Source: Aquipuribacter sp. SD81
GTDB lineage: Bacteria > Actinomycetota > Actinomycetes > Actinomycetales > JBBAYJ01
Length of the DNA: 64,000 nucleotides
Direction of reading: 5' to 3'
Assembly (NCBI RefSeq): GCF_037153975.1
Contig: NZ_JBBAYJ010000017.1
Coordinates: 27,096 to 91,095 of the forward strand
Positions 8,180 to 16,682 of the stretch are shown here, piece by piece (positions within the stretch are counted from its first letter, which is position 1; every line of letters starts with the position of its first letter). The translations under genes were made by a program, and so were the position numbers. Below the pieces are notes generated by a model. It saw nothing but the letters and a program-made list of their open reading frames with translations, had not been told where the DNA came from and made no database searches.

Positions 8180-9271
8180 CTACGCGGGGGTGAGCTGCGA
8201 CGAGCGGCGCGGCGCGGCGGCCGCGGTGCCACCGACCGGGTAGTGCGCGGCCGCGGGCCCCACGAAGCGGACGGCCACGCGGTCCCCGACGGCGAAGCGC
8301 GGCCCCGCGGCGGCCCGGACCCGCACCTCGAGCGCGGGCAGGCGGACGACGTAGCTGCAGTCGTGTCCGTAGAACGCGACGTCGGTGACCTCGCCGTCCT
8401 CACCCGGACGCAGGTCGAGGTGCTCGGGACGCACCAGCACGTCGCGCGGACCGCGGCCGAGGCTCTCGGCGGCGCGCACCGGGATGCGCCCGAGCGGGGT
8501 CTCGGCGACCGCGCCGGCCACGGCCGCGGGCAGCAGGTTCGCCTCGCCGACGAAGCGCGCGACCCACGAGTCGACGGGGGAGGAGTAGACGTCCGCGGGC
8601 GTGCCGACCTGGCGGACGGCCCCGTCGCGCATGACCGCGACCCGGTCGCCGAGCACGAAGGCCTCCTCCTGGTCGTGGGTGACGAACACCGACGTCATGC
8701 CGACCTCGCGCAGCAGCTGGGCGATCTCGCCGCGCACCCGCACCCGCAGCCCGCTGTCGAGGCCCGTGAACGCCTCGTCGAAGAGCAGGACGCGGGGTCG
8801 CGGGGCCAGCGCGCGGGCGAGCGCGACGCGCTGCGCCTGGCCGCCGGACAGCTCGTGCGGCCGGCGCCCGGCCAGGTGCCGCAGGTCGACGAGGTCGAGG
8901 GTCTCCTCGACCCGGCCTGCCGCGACCTCGTGGCGGCTGAGCCCGTACGCGACGTTGCGCGCGACCGTGAGGTGGGGGAACAGGGCGGCGTCCTGGAACA
9001 CCATGCCGACCCGGCGGCGCTCGGCCGGCACGTGCCGGCCCGGCCCCGTGAGGACCTGCCCGGCCACGGTGACGGTGCCGGCGTCCGGCACCTCCAGCCC
9101 GGCCAGGACGCGCAGCAGCGTCGTCTTGCCGCAGCCGCTCGGGCCGAGCAGCGCGAGGCTCTCGCCCTCGCCGAGGCCCACGTGCGCGCCGTCGAGCGCG
9201 ACGGTGCGGCCGAAGCGTCGGCTCACCCCGTCCGCGACGAGGAAGCGCCCGGTGGGCGACGAATTGTGCAT
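8180..9271 (-). CDS. ABC transporter ATP-binding protein, FbpC/PotA-like
   Basis: 363 residues from ATG 9271. Walker A GPSGCGKT (43-50), Q-loop FQDAALFPHLTV, signature LSGGQ (141-145), Walker B VLLFDE (161-166) and the switch His in FVTHDQEEA are all present. The C-terminal ~110 residues carry a TOBE-like regulatory fold beginning near LVRPEHLDL. It is the first gene of the ATPase-permease-FAD transcription unit and powers iron(III) or similar uptake. An imperfect palindrome that resembles a DtxR/IdeR site lies 24 bp upstream of the start (9295-9309), which would fit iron control. Confidence 0.92.
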   Translation of the reverse strand: MHNSSPTGRFLVADGVSRRFGRTVALDGAHVGLGEGESLALLGPSGCGKTTLLRVLAGLEVPDAGTVTVAGQVLTGPGRHVPAERRRVGMVFQDAALFPHLTVARNVAYGLSRHEVAAGRVEETLDLVDLRHLAGRRPHELSGGQAQRVALARALAPRPRVLLFDEAFTGLDSGLRVRVRGEIAQLLREVGMTSVFVTHDQEEAFVLGDRVAVMRDGAVRQVGTPADVYSSPVDSWVARFVGEANLLPAAVAGAVAETPLGRIPVRAAESLGRGPRDVLVRPEHLDLRPGEDGEVTDVAFYGHDCSYVVRLPALEVRVRAAAGPRFAVGDRVAVRFVGPAAAHYPVGGTAAAAPRRSSQLTPA

Positions 9272-9647
9272 GGGCGACCTTTCCGAATCAGTGCAGGGTA
9301 ACCGACCCTCGGACGGTCGCGGCGTGAGGGATGCGGGGTGGGCAACCGGGTGAGCGTCGGCGTGGCGGCTCGCCTCCGTGCCCCCGGCCGCCGAAACCCT
9401 CCGGACACGGAATTTGCCAAATCGTTACCTGGGACTCATCGTCATGACCGGACAGCACGCCCGCTCCACGACCCCGGCGCGAGGTCACGACCTCGTGCCG
9501 TGGGACGGTCCTCGCGCACACCGGTCGACACCCCAGGCCGGGACGGACCCGGCCACGCGCTCCCCCGCGCAGCCCGGGACCGAGGGACCGGAGCCCGGGC
9601 GCCGCCGACCGCGCCCGTGCGAGGCGCGGCCCGACGACAGAGACCTG
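9272..9647. other. Intergenic region between divergent ABC ATPase and transglycosylase genes
   Basis: 376 bp without a convincing gene. It holds the possible iron operator near the ATPase, then AT-richer DNA around 9401-9440 (AATTTGCCAAATCGTTACC), which stands out in this GC-rich sequence and is the most likely promoter of the transglycosylase gene. The frame of that gene is open up to 9378, but residues before 9648 lack a signal peptide and look like untranslated leader. No c-di-AMP riboswitch signature was recognised. Confidence 0.5.
9295..9309 (-). promoter_or_regulatory. Possible DtxR/IdeR-like iron operator
   Basis: An inverted repeat AGGGT-N5-ACCCT lies directly upstream of the ABC ATPase gene. 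It matches the 15-bp core of the IdeR/DtxR consensus (AGGTTAGGCTAACCT) at 10 of 15 positions, including both outer AGG/CCT arms. The position fits iron repression of the importer, but the central match is poor. Confidence 0.3.
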
Positions 9648-10556
9648 ATGACCCGACACCTCACGATCCTCCCCGACCGTCCCCGACCCTCCCGGCGCCT
9701 GCACCGGGCCGGCGCGACCGCCGGCCTCACCGTGGCCGCGCTCGCGCTCGGCGTCGGCGGCTGGGCCGTCACGACCGCACCGACCCTCGCGACGGACGGC
9801 GACCGCGTCGCCGTCGGCGACCTGCTCGCGGGCGAGCCCGCAGGGGCCGCCGAGCAGGCGGCCGTCGCCGCCCGCACCGACGAGCAGGCCTCCCGCTCGC
9901 AGGAGCGGACGGCCGCCAGCGGCCTGCCCACCAGCGCCTCGCAGGCGCAGGCGTGGGCCCGCGACGACGCCCAGCTCCACGCGCGGCTCGCCGCCGAGGA
10001 GGCCGAGCGCGAGGCGGCCCGCGAGGCCGCCGCCGAGGCCGAGCGCGAGGCCGCCGAGGAGGAGGCCGCCCGCCTCGCCGCGCAGGAGGAGGCCGAGCGG
10101 AAGGCCGCCGAGGAGGAGGCCGCCCGCGTCGCCGCCGAGGAGGAGGCCGCCCGCGTCGCCGCCGAGGAGGAGGCCGCCCGTCTCGCCGCGGAGGAGGAGG
10201 CCGCTGAGGCCGCCGCCGCGGCCGAGCGCGAGGCCGCCGCCCGCGCCGCGGACCCCGGCTCCAACCGGGCCCTCGGCGAGCAGCTCATGTACGAGGCCGG
10301 GTTCTCCGGCGACCAGTGGTCGTGCCTGGACTCGCTGTGGCAGAAGGAGTCGGGCTGGAGCCACACGGCCGACAACCCGACCTCCAGCGCCTACGGCATC
10401 CCCCAGGCGCTCCCGGGCCGCAAGATGTCGTCGCACGGCGCCGACTGGGAGACGAACCCGGCCACCCAGATCCGCTGGGGCCTGTCGTACATCGCCGACG
10501 TCTACGGCAGCCCGTGCGCCGCGTGGCAGCACAGCCAGTCCCACAACTGGTACTGA
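9648..10556 (+). CDS. Secreted lytic transglycosylase-like protein with long helical repeat region
   Basis: 302 residues from ATG 9648; upstream in-frame starts exist but this one puts a positively charged N-terminus before the membrane segment (residues ~22-44). Residues ~105-200 are an extended Ala/Glu-rich helix with several AAEEEAAR units, likely a coiled coil spanning the wall. Residues ~206-302 are a compact domain with WSCLDSLWQKESGW, SSAYGIPQALPG and TQIRWGLSYI, matching the transglycosylase-like C-terminal domain of actinobacterial and lactobacillar aggregation-promoting/Rpf-related proteins; Glu234 is the likely catalytic acid. It should cut or remodel peptidoglycan outside the cell. 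The end faces fumC, with a shared terminator between. Confidence 0.86.
   Translation: MTRHLTILPDRPRPSRRLHRAGATAGLTVAALALGVGGWAVTTAPTLATDGDRVAVGDLLAGEPAGAAEQAAVAARTDEQASRSQERTAASGLPTSASQAQAWARDDAQLHARLAAEEAEREAAREAAAEAEREAAEEEAARLAAQEEAERKAAEEEAARVAAEEEAARVAAEEEAARLAAEEEAAEAAAAAEREAAARAADPGSNRALGEQLMYEAGFSGDQWSCLDSLWQKESGWSHTADNPTSSAYGIPQALPGRKMSSHGADWETNPATQIRWGLSYIADVYGSPCAAWQHSQSHNWY
10053..10208 (+). repeat. 24-bp repeats encoding AAEEEAAR units
   Basis: Degenerate 24-bp units, best conserved in 10115-10208, encode the helical repeat of the transglycosylase-like protein. The near identity of the copies at DNA level suggests recent duplication. Confidence 0.75.
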
Positions 10557-10560
10557 GCCC

Positions 10561-10598
10561 CGCCCGCCCGCCCGCCCGCCCGCTCGCCCGCCCGCCCG
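10561..10598. repeat. CCCG tetranucleotide run
   Basis: About nine tandem CCCG units with one interruption (CTCG) directly after the transglycosylase stop codon. It is non-coding and slippage-prone. Confidence 0.85.
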
Positions 10599-10615
10599 GC
10601 CCCACCGCCCCCGCG

Positions 10616-10673
10616 GTCGTGGGACCCCCCGGCACCCGCCGCGTCGTCGGCGAGGTGCGGGGGGTCCCACGAC
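10616..10673. terminator. Strong bidirectional hairpin terminator
   Basis: A perfect 16-bp inverted repeat (10616-10631 with 10658-10673) separated by 26 nt; a bulge allows four more pairs (CACC with GGTG). It sits between the convergent transglycosylase and fumC genes. There is no U-tract, as usual in high-GC actinobacteria. Confidence 0.85.
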
Positions 10674-10692
10674 CCGGCGCGGGAGCCGGTCG

Positions 10693-12159
10693 TCAGCGGC
10701 GCGCGGGCCCCGTCATCGTCGTGACGTCGAGGTAGCGGTCGAGCTGCTCCTCGGTGAGGCGTTCGCCGTCGACGTGGCCGAGCTCGACGACGGCCTCCTT
10801 GATCGTGATGCGCCGCGCGAGCGCGTGCTTCGCGACCTTCGCCGCCGCCTCGTAGCCGATGACGCGGTTGAGCGGCGTCACGATCGACGGCGAGGACTCC
10901 GCATACGCGCGGCAGCGCTCCTCGTCGGCCTCGATGCCGTCGACGCAGCGGTCCGCCAGCAGCCGGCTCGCGTTGGCGAGCAGCCGGGCCGACTCCAGCA
11001 CGTTGCGGGCCATGACGGGGATCTGGACGTTGAGCTCGAACGTGCCCGACGCCCCGGCGAAGGCGACTGCGGCGTCGTTGCCCACCACCTGCGAGCACAC
11101 CATGAGCATCGCCTCGGGCAGGACCGGGTTCACCTTGCCCGGCATGATCGAGCTGCCCGGCTGCAGGTCGGGCAGGCGGAGCTCGGCGAGCCCCGTCGTG
11201 GGGCCGGACGACTTCCAGCGCAGGTCGTTGCACACCTTGACGAGGCCGACCGCGACCGTCCGCAGCGCGCCGGAGGCCTCGACGAGCCCGTCGCGCGCAC
11301 CCTGCGCCTCGAAGTGGTCGCGCGCCTCCGTGATCGGCAGGCCCGTCTCCGTCGCGAGGCGCTCCACGACCGCCGCCGCGAAGCCGTCGGGGGTGTTGAT
11401 GCCCGTGCCGACGGCCGTGCCGCCGAGCGGCACCTCCGCGACGCGCGGGAGGACGGCGTGGACGCGCTCGACGCCGCGGCGGACCTGCGCGGCCCAGCCG
11501 CCCACCTCCTGCCCGAGCGTGACGGGCGTGGCGTCCATGAGGTGCGTGCGCCCCGACGTCACGACGTCCGCGAGCTCGGCCGCCTTGCGCTCCAGCGCCT
11601 GGGCCAGGTGCTCGAGCGCCGGGACGAGGTCGAGGGCGAGCGCGCCGGTCGCCGCCACGTGCACCGACGTGGGGAACACGTCGTTGCTGGACTGCGAGGC
11701 GTTGACGTGGTCGTTCGGGTGCACGTCGCGGCCGAGCCGGCGGGTCGCCAGCGTCGCGAGGACCTCGTTCATGTTCATGTTGCTGCTCGTGCCGGAGCCC
11801 GTCTGGAACACGTCGACGGGGAAGTCGGCGTCGAAGCGACCGTCCGGGGCGCCCGCGACGACCTCGTCCGCGGCGTCGGCGACGGCCTGCGCGACGTCCG
11901 CGTCGAGCACGCCGAGGTCGGCGTTGACCTGGGCGGCGGCCTTCTTGACCCGTGCGAGGGCCACGACGTGCGCCCGCTCCAGACCGACCCCGCTGATGGG
12001 GAAGTTCTCGACGGCGCGCTGGGTCTGCGCCCGGTACAGCGCCCGCGCCGGGACGCGCACCTCGCCCATGGTGTCGTGCTCGACGCGGTAGCCGTCGGCG
12101 TCGGACGCGGGCTCGGGTCCTGGCTCCGGTGCGGTGCCGGGGGTGAGGGGGTTCGCCAT
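10693..12159 (-). CDS. fumC: Class II fumarate hydratase
   Basis: 488 residues. Interconverts fumarate and L-malate in the citric acid cycle in the cytosol, without an iron-sulfur cluster. The superfamily signature [12 protein letters not shown] is complete and its serine is the catalytic base region; [13 protein letters not shown] and TVGQE-like [10 protein letters not shown] segments are also present. The N-terminus has a ~24-residue Pro/Glu-rich extension before [15 protein letters not shown], so a later start is possible. Neighbours: divergent from the ICMT-like gene with 47 bp between. In other actinomycetes fum lies next to glpX and DUF4245; here glpX is absent and three unrelated genes lie between fumC and DUF4245. 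Confidence 0.96.
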   Translation of the reverse strand: MANPLTPGTAPEPGPEPASDADGYRVEHDTMGEVRVPARALYRAQTQRAVENFPISGVGLERAHVVALARVKKAAAQVNADLGVLDADVAQAVADAADEVVAGAPDGRFDADFPVDVFQTGSGTSSNMNMNEVLATLATRRLGRDVHPNDHVNASQSSNDVFPTSVHVAATGALALDLVPALEHLAQALERKAAELADVVTSGRTHLMDATPVTLGQEVGGWAAQVRRGVERVHAVLPRVAEVPLGGTAVGTGINTPDGFAAAVVERLATETGLPITEARDHFEAQGARDGLVEASGALRTVAVGLVKVCNDLRWKSSGPTTGLAELRLPDLQPGSSIMPGKVNPVLPEAMLMVCSQVVGNDAAVAFAGASGTFELNVQIPVMARNVLESARLLANASRLLADRCVDGIEADEERCRAYAESSPSIVTPLNRVIGYEAAAKVAKHALARRITIKEAVVELGHVDGERLTEEQLDRYLDVTTMTGPARR

Positions 12160-12206
12160 GCCCCCATCATGGTGCGCCGCCGCCCCACGGGCGCGAGGGT
12201 GGGGCC

Positions 12207-12680
12207 GTGAGACCGGCCACGCACGACGTGCTCGTCGCGGTGCAGCTGGTGGCCGCGGCCGGCCACGCGCTGCCCGGTGGACCGCGCCTGCCGCTGCCCG
12301 CCGCCTGGCGACGCCCGGCCCGGCTGGCGGGCGCCGCCCTCCTCGTGGCCGGGACCGGCGTCGCGGTGACCTCGGCCACGCAGCTCGGTCGCGACCTCAC
12401 GCCCCGCCCGCGGCCGCGTGACGGGGCCGTGCTGCGTACCGACGGGCCGTACGCGCTGTCCCGGCACCCGCTGTACGCCGGGCTGCTCGCCGCCTCGGCC
12501 GGTGCGGTCCTCGTGCGCGGGAGGGTCACGACGGCGCTCTCGGCTGCCGTCCTGGCCACCGTCCTGCACGTCAAGGCGGGCGAGGAGGACCGGCTGCTCG
12601 CCGAGCGCTTCGGTCCGGCGTGGCGGGCCTGGGCCGACCGCGTGCCTCGGCTGGTCGGCGTCCCGGGTCGCCGGCCCTGA
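12207..12680 (+). CDS. Membrane methyltransferase, isoprenylcysteine carboxyl methyltransferase (ICMT)-like
   Basis: 157 residues from GTG 12207. Three to four hydrophobic helices and the cofactor motif [13 protein letters not shown] (the Gly-Pro-Tyr...Arg-His-Pro-Tyr pattern of ICMT/PEMT enzymes), then E-E-x-x-L near the C-terminus ([12 protein letters not shown]), place it in the integral membrane methyltransferase superfamily that uses S-adenosylmethionine. Its substrate in actinobacteria is not known; prenylated proteins are not expected. It ends 8 bp from the convergent carbonic anhydrase stop. Confidence 0.8.
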   Translation: MRPATHDVLVAVQLVAAAGHALPGGPRLPLPAAWRRPARLAGAALLVAGTGVAVTSATQLGRDLTPRPRPRDGAVLRTDGPYALSRHPLYAGLLAASAGAVLVRGRVTTALSAAVLATVLHVKAGEEDRLLAERFGPAWRAWADRVPRLVGVPGRRP

Positions 12681-12688
12681 GGCCGGGC

Positions 12689-13312
12689 TCAGGAGAGCCC
12701 GGTCGACCACTCCTCGCGGACGACACCGTCGGTGAGGGCGTAGGAGGCGCCGACCACGCCGAGGCGCCCGTCGTCGACGGCCCGGCGCAGGGCCGTCGAG
12801 CGCTCGAGGACCTGCTCCGCGGTGCAGCGGACGTGGGTGCGCACGACGTCGTCGACGGCGTCCTGACCCGCGTGCTCGGCCACCAGGACGCTCGGCGTGA
12901 CGCGCTCCACGATGTCGCGGACGAAGCCGCCGGGCATGGTGCCGTCGCGCCGAGCCGCGAGCGTGGCCGCGACCGCGCCGCACGAGTCGTGCCCGAGCAC
13001 GACGAGCAGGGGCACGCCGAGCGCGTCGACGGCGAACTCGAGCGACCCCACGACGGTGGCGTCCAGGACGTGGCCGGCGGTCCGGACGACGAACAGGTCG
13101 CCCAGACCGCGGTCGAAGACCAGCTCCGCGGCGACGCGGGAGTCGCTGCACCCGAGCACGGCCGCGAACGGCGACTGGCCGCCCGCGACGCGCTGCCGCT
13201 GGGCGAGGTCGGCGTTGGGGCGCTCGGCGCGGTCGGCCGCGAAGCGGTCGTTCCCGGCCCGCAGCGCGCGCCACGCGGCCTCAGGGGTCCGGAGCGATGC
13301 GTCCTCGTGCAC
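12689..13312 (-). CDS. Beta-class carbonic anhydrase
   Basis: 207 residues. Hydrates CO2 to bicarbonate. The zinc ligands and catalytic dyad are visible: GCSDSR (Cys plus Asp-Arg dyad) and GHDSCGA (His and Cys), in the order and spacing of the beta class. Length is normal. There is no signal peptide, so it is cytosolic and probably supplies bicarbonate for carboxylases. It lies between the convergent ICMT-like gene and the PfkB kinase gene, 23 bp downstream of the latter on the same strand, and may be co-transcribed with it. Confidence 0.94.
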   Translation of the reverse strand: MHEDASLRTPEAAWRALRAGNDRFAADRAERPNADLAQRQRVAGGQSPFAAVLGCSDSRVAAELVFDRGLGDLFVVRTAGHVLDATVVGSLEFAVDALGVPLLVVLGHDSCGAVAATLAARRDGTMPGGFVRDIVERVTPSVLVAEHAGQDAVDDVVRTHVRCTAEQVLERSTALRRAVDDGRLGVVGASYALTDGVVREEWSTGLS

Positions 13313-13335
13313 GGGGTACAGCCTGCCAGTCGGGA

Positions 13336-14277
13336 TCAGCCCGCCACGCGGGCGTCCAGCTCCTCACGCCACGGCGGGTCGGCGCCCGGGCGCGCGCACG
13401 TCAGCGCGGCGACGAGGGCCGCGTGCCGCAGCACCTCGGCGAGCGTCCCGGTGTCGAGCGCCGCGAGCGCGGCGCGCCGGTCGGCGCCGAGCAGCGACCG
13501 GGACGCGAGCGCGTCGAGCAGGCCGGCCATGAAGGCGTCACCGGCCCCGACGGTGTCGGCCACGTCCGTGCGCGGGGTGTCGACGTGGACCGCGCCGGCC
13601 GCCACGACGGCGTCGGCGCCCTCCCCGCCCCGCGTCACGACGACGAGCGAGGGCCCGCGCGTGAGCCACGCGCCCGCGACGTCGAGCGGGTCGACCCCGG
13701 GCCGCAGCCACGCGAGGTCCTCGTCGCTCACCTTGACGACGTCGGCGATGCCGACGTACGCGAGGACCTTCGCGAGGGCGAGGTCGGGCTCGCCCATGAG
13801 CGCGGGCCGCGTGTTGGGGTCGTAGGTGATCGTCGAGCGGTGCCGCGTGCGCGACAGCAGGGCCTCCGCCACGGCGCTGCCGGGACCGAGCACGGCCGCG
13901 ATCGACCCGGTGTGGACGACGTCGAAGCCCTCCGGCCCGCTGACGGCCTGCAGGTCGACCGCCGGCACGACGGGGTCGAGGTCGAAGTCGTACGTCGCGA
14001 CCCCGGTGCCGTCGAGCCGTGCGGTCGCGGTCGAGGTCCTCGCCGCCTCACGGCTGCCCGGCACGAGCTGGACGCCGGAGTCCTCCAGGTGGCGGGCGAC
14101 GAGGTCGCCGTCCTCGTCGGCACCGAGCCACGTGAGCAGCTCGGCGCGGTGCCCGAGCCGGGACAGGCCGAGGGCCACGTTGGCCGGGCTGCCGCCCGGG
14201 TGCCGGCCCCGCGAGGCCCCGTCGTGGCCGACGACCACGTCGACGAGCGCTTCTCCGACCACCAGTGCCCGTGCCAC
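13336..14277 (-). CDS. PfkB-family carbohydrate kinase (fructokinase/ribokinase-like)
   Basis: 313 residues. The N-terminal GGSPANVALGLSRLG motif (PfkB signature 1) and the C-terminal DTVGAGDAFMAG motif (signature 2, with the catalytic Asp) are both intact. SDEDLAWLRPG and LVVVTRGGEGA are typical of fructokinases. It would phosphorylate a sugar with ATP; fructose is the best guess but adenosine or 2-keto-sugar acids cannot be excluded. The start ATG is at 14277. No transporter or glycosidase genes are adjacent to narrow the substrate. Confidence 0.9.
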   Translation of the reverse strand: MARALVVGEALVDVVVGHDGASRGRHPGGSPANVALGLSRLGHRAELLTWLGADEDGDLVARHLEDSGVQLVPGSREAARTSTATARLDGTGVATYDFDLDPVVPAVDLQAVSGPEGFDVVHTGSIAAVLGPGSAVAEALLSRTRHRSTITYDPNTRPALMGEPDLALAKVLAYVGIADVVKVSDEDLAWLRPGVDPLDVAGAWLTRGPSLVVVTRGGEGADAVVAAGAVHVDTPRTDVADTVGAGDAFMAGLLDALASRSLLGADRRAALAALDTGTLAEVLRHAALVAALTCARPGADPPWREELDARVAG

Positions 14278-14364
14278 CGTCGCAGGCTAGTGGACCGGCG
14301 GTGTGCCGCCCCGGACGCACCGGCCCCGCACACATCCGGCCGGGCGTCCTGCGACCATGACCTC

Positions 14365-14415
14365 GTGATCGCAGTCGTGATCGGAGTCGTGATCGGAGCG
14401 GTGATCGGGCGGTGA
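14365..14415 (+). other. Micro-ORF made of 12-bp repeats upstream of DUF4245
   Basis: Four 12-bp units (GTGATCGCAGTC and variants GTGATCGGAGTC, GTGATCGGAGCG, GTGATCGGGCGG) form a 16-codon hydrophobic ORF, MIAVVIGVVIGAVIGR, that ends 7 bp before the DUF4245 start. There is no clear ribosome site, so it may be only a repeat; a membrane micropeptide or leader peptide is a possibility. Confidence 0.35.
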
Positions 14416-14422
14416 GCGGGCG

Positions 14423-15091
14423 GTGAGCGGCGCCGGTGGCGCCGAGGGCCGTCGGTCCCGTGGCCGTGGCAGCGCCTTCGACCTCGTGCGGAGCCTCGCG
14501 CTCGTGCTCGGCGTCGTCGCGGTCGTCGTCTTCTTCCTCGCCCCGCAGCCGACGCCGGAGCGGCTCCCGGCCCTCGACGACGGCGCCGGCGCGCGCGCGG
14601 CGAGCGCGGCGGCGGCGGACCTCGGCCTGGCGCCGGTCCTCGTGCTCGGCGGCGCGCCGCGCGAGGTCGTCGGGGCCGACGCGACGGTGGACGTCCGCTT
14701 CCTCGGCGAGGACTGGCAGCTCGACTACGCGCGCACGGAGCCGGTCGTGGACGTCGCCACGTGGCGCCAGGGGGTGCTGTCCCCCGGCGACCGGCGGGTG
14801 ACCGTCGAGCAGGCCCCGAGCGACGCGGTCGACGACACGTGGCTCGCACGCCCCGGCGAGGAGGCCGACCGCGAGCCGGCGGAGGTCGTGGCCGCCGCCG
14901 AGCCGCTCGAGGTCGCCGGCGTGCAGTGGCAGCGGCTCCGGCACGGGGACGGTCGGACCGCCTACGTCCGGGAGGACGGCGGGACCACGACGTCCGTCAG
15001 CGCGACGGACGACGCGGCCTACCTCGTCGAGGTGGTCGAGCTGCTGTCGGCCCCGGCGTCGGCCCCCGCGTCGGCGGAGCCGACCGGCTGA
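14423..15091 (+). CDS. DUF4245 membrane-anchored protein
   Basis: 222 residues from GTG 14423. A basic N-terminus precedes one membrane helix (about residues 22-40, [17 protein letters not shown]) and an external domain with [30 protein letters not shown] and a C-terminal part containing [17 protein letters not shown]. This matches the actinobacterial DUF4245 family, whose gene usually lies near glpX and the xse genes. Function unknown. The last 73 bp overlap the convergent xseB gene, so the extreme C-terminus (Ala/Ser/Pro-rich) is coded on both strands. Confidence 0.85.
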   Translation: MSGAGGAEGRRSRGRGSAFDLVRSLALVLGVVAVVVFFLAPQPTPERLPALDDGAGARAASAAAADLGLAPVLVLGGAPREVVGADATVDVRFLGEDWQLDYARTEPVVDVATWRQGVLSPGDRRVTVEQAPSDAVDDTWLARPGEEADREPAEVVAAAEPLEVAGVQWQRLRHGDGRTAYVREDGGTTTSVSATDDAAYLVEVVELLSAPASAPASAEPTG

Positions 15092-15360
15092 CCCGCCTGC
15101 TGGGCGTCCTGACCCGCATGCTGGGCGTCGTCGAGGCGCTGCAGCGCCCCGTCGAGCACGTCCTGGCAGCGCTCGGCCAGCCGCTCACCGCGCTCCCACA
15201 GCGCGAGGGACTCCTCGAGGTCGGCCGAGCCGGACTCCAGGCGGCGGACCACCTCGAGCAGCTCGTCGCGCGCCGCCTCGTAGGGGAGGGTCGCGGGGTC
15301 CGGACCGGTCGCCGGCGGGGTCGGCCGTGATCCGGTCGGGTGCGGGTCGGGTCGGCTCAC
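15019..15360 (-). CDS. xseB: Exodeoxyribonuclease VII small subunit
   Basis: 113 residues from GTG 15360, which overlaps the xseA stop by 4 bp (GTGA), so translation is coupled to the large subunit. The core is [18 protein letters not shown] and [19 protein letters not shown], the two-helix small-subunit fold that assembles in several copies per XseA. A low-complexity Ala/Gly/Asp tail of about 30 residues follows the conserved region and overlaps the DUF4245 gene on the other strand. Exonuclease VII degrades single-stranded DNA from both ends. Confidence 0.93.
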   Translation of the reverse strand: MSRPDPHPTGSRPTPPATGPDPATLPYEAARDELLEVVRRLESGSADLEESLALWERGERLAERCQDVLDGALQRLDDAQHAGQDAQQAGQPVGSADAGADAGADSSSTTSTR

Positions 15361-16655
15361 GGGGCGCTCCTCGCGGTCGGTGCGGTGCTGGGGGAGGTGG
15401 TGGCGGTCCCCGGTGCGGGGGCGTCCGCGACGACGACGTCGAGCCGGCCGTCAGCGAGGTCGACCCGGAGCCCGCTGCCGGGCGGTGCCTGGGCGGACGA
15501 CGTCACGACGTGGCCGTCGTCGCGGCGCACGACGGCGTACCCGCGCGCGAGGGTCGCGCCCGGCGACAGGGCCCGCAGGTGGGCGAGGGTCGCCGCGAGC
15601 GACTCCGACCGTCGTTCCAGGCCGCGCCGCGCGGCGGCCCGACCGCGGGTGCGGAGGTCGGCGAGGGCTGCGACGCGCTGCTCGAAGAGCCCCCTGAGGT
15701 CGCGCAGGGCGGGCCGGGCCCGCAGGTCCGCGAGCGCGGCCCGCTCCCGCTCGACACGCCGGCGCACCACGGCGCGGGCCCGCTCGTGCGCCTGCCCGAC
15801 GACGGCGCGCTCCGCGGCGGCGTCCGGCACGACCCGGCGCGCGGCGTCGGTGGGGGTCGACGCGCGGACGTCGGCGACGAGGTCGAGCAGCGGGGTGTCG
15901 ACCTCGTGGCCGATCGCCGACACCACCGGCGTCGTGCAGGCGGCCACCACGCGCAGCAGCGACTCGTTGCTGAAGGGCAGCAGGTCCTCGGTCGAGCCCC
16001 CACCGCGGGCCACGACGACGACGTCGACGTCGGGGTGGGCGTCGAGCTCGCGGACGGCGTCGCTGACCTGCTGCACCGCGAGCGGTCCCTGCACCGCCAC
16101 CTCGCGCACCTCCACGCGGACGGCGGGCCAGCGTCGGCGGGCGTTGTCCACGACGTCGCGCTCGGCGGCGCTGCCGCGCCCGCAGACGAGCCCGACCGTG
16201 CCGGGCAGGAACGGCAGCGGCCGCTTGCGGGAGGCGTCGAAGAGGCCCTCGCCGGCGAGCGTGCGGCGCAGCTGCTCGAGGCGGGCGAGCAGCTCGCCCT
16301 CGCCGACGGGGCGCACGAGCACGACGAACAGCGACAGGCTGCCGCGCCCGGTGTGGAAGCGGACCTGCACCCGCAGCACGACACGGGCGCCCTCGCGGAC
16401 GCCCGGCCCCGCGGCCTCGACGGTGCGGACCGGCGCCACCGCCTGCATCGACGTGTCGGTGTCGGTGTCGCGCAGCCGGAGGAAGGCGAGGCCCGAACCC
16501 GGGCGCCGGTCGAGCGAGACGAGCTGGGCCTCGACCCACAGCGCCGGCATCCTGTCGACGTACACGCCGATGTTGTGCGCGAGCAGCCGCAGCGGCCACG
16601 GCTGCTCCGCCGTGGTGTCGCTCGCCCGCTCGGGCAGTGCGCGGACGCGTTCCAT
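15357..16655 (-). CDS. xseA: Exodeoxyribonuclease VII large subunit
   Basis: 432 residues. The N-terminal OB-fold DNA-binding part contains [25 protein letters not shown]; the catalytic region has [19 protein letters not shown] and [18 protein letters not shown], the conserved core of XseA, followed by a long helical coiled coil and a C-terminal segment [13 protein letters not shown]. The frame stays open far upstream antisense to ispH; the ATG at 16655 gives the normal family length and leaves 24 bp to the divergent ispH start. It precedes xseB with a 4-bp overlap. Confidence 0.95.
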   Translation of the reverse strand: MERVRALPERASDTTAEQPWPLRLLAHNIGVYVDRMPALWVEAQLVSLDRRPGSGLAFLRLRDTDTDTSMQAVAPVRTVEAAGPGVREGARVVLRVQVRFHTGRGSLSLFVVLVRPVGEGELLARLEQLRRTLAGEGLFDASRKRPLPFLPGTVGLVCGRGSAAERDVVDNARRRWPAVRVEVREVAVQGPLAVQQVSDAVRELDAHPDVDVVVVARGGGSTEDLLPFSNESLLRVVAACTTPVVSAIGHEVDTPLLDLVADVRASTPTDAARRVVPDAAAERAVVGQAHERARAVVRRRVERERAALADLRARPALRDLRGLFEQRVAALADLRTRGRAAARRGLERRSESLAATLAHLRALSPGATLARGYAVVRRDDGHVVTSSAQAPPGSGLRVDLADGRLDVVVADAPAPGTATTSPSTAPTARSAP

Positions 16656-16667
16656 CGCGGGCAAACC

Positions 16668-16682
16668 TACGATGGGGTCGTG
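16668..16682 (+). promoter_or_regulatory. Leaderless promoter of ispH (-10 TACGAT)
   Basis: TACGAT (16668-16673) fits the actinobacterial -10 consensus TANNNT and is followed after 6 nt by the GTG start of ispH. Transcription would begin at or next to the start codon, and no ribosome site is present, so the mRNA is probably leaderless. Confidence 0.65.

Noticed and set aside
9301..9647. Possible c-di-AMP (ydaO) riboswitch before the transglycosylase gene
   Set aside because: Such riboswitches often precede actinobacterial wall hydrolases, but the conserved GGGTGAAT-type core blocks were not found.
9288..10670. A 460-codon minus-strand frame with GGLLLGG repeats
   Set aside because: It is the antisense shadow of the Glu/Ala repeat region of the transglycosylase gene.
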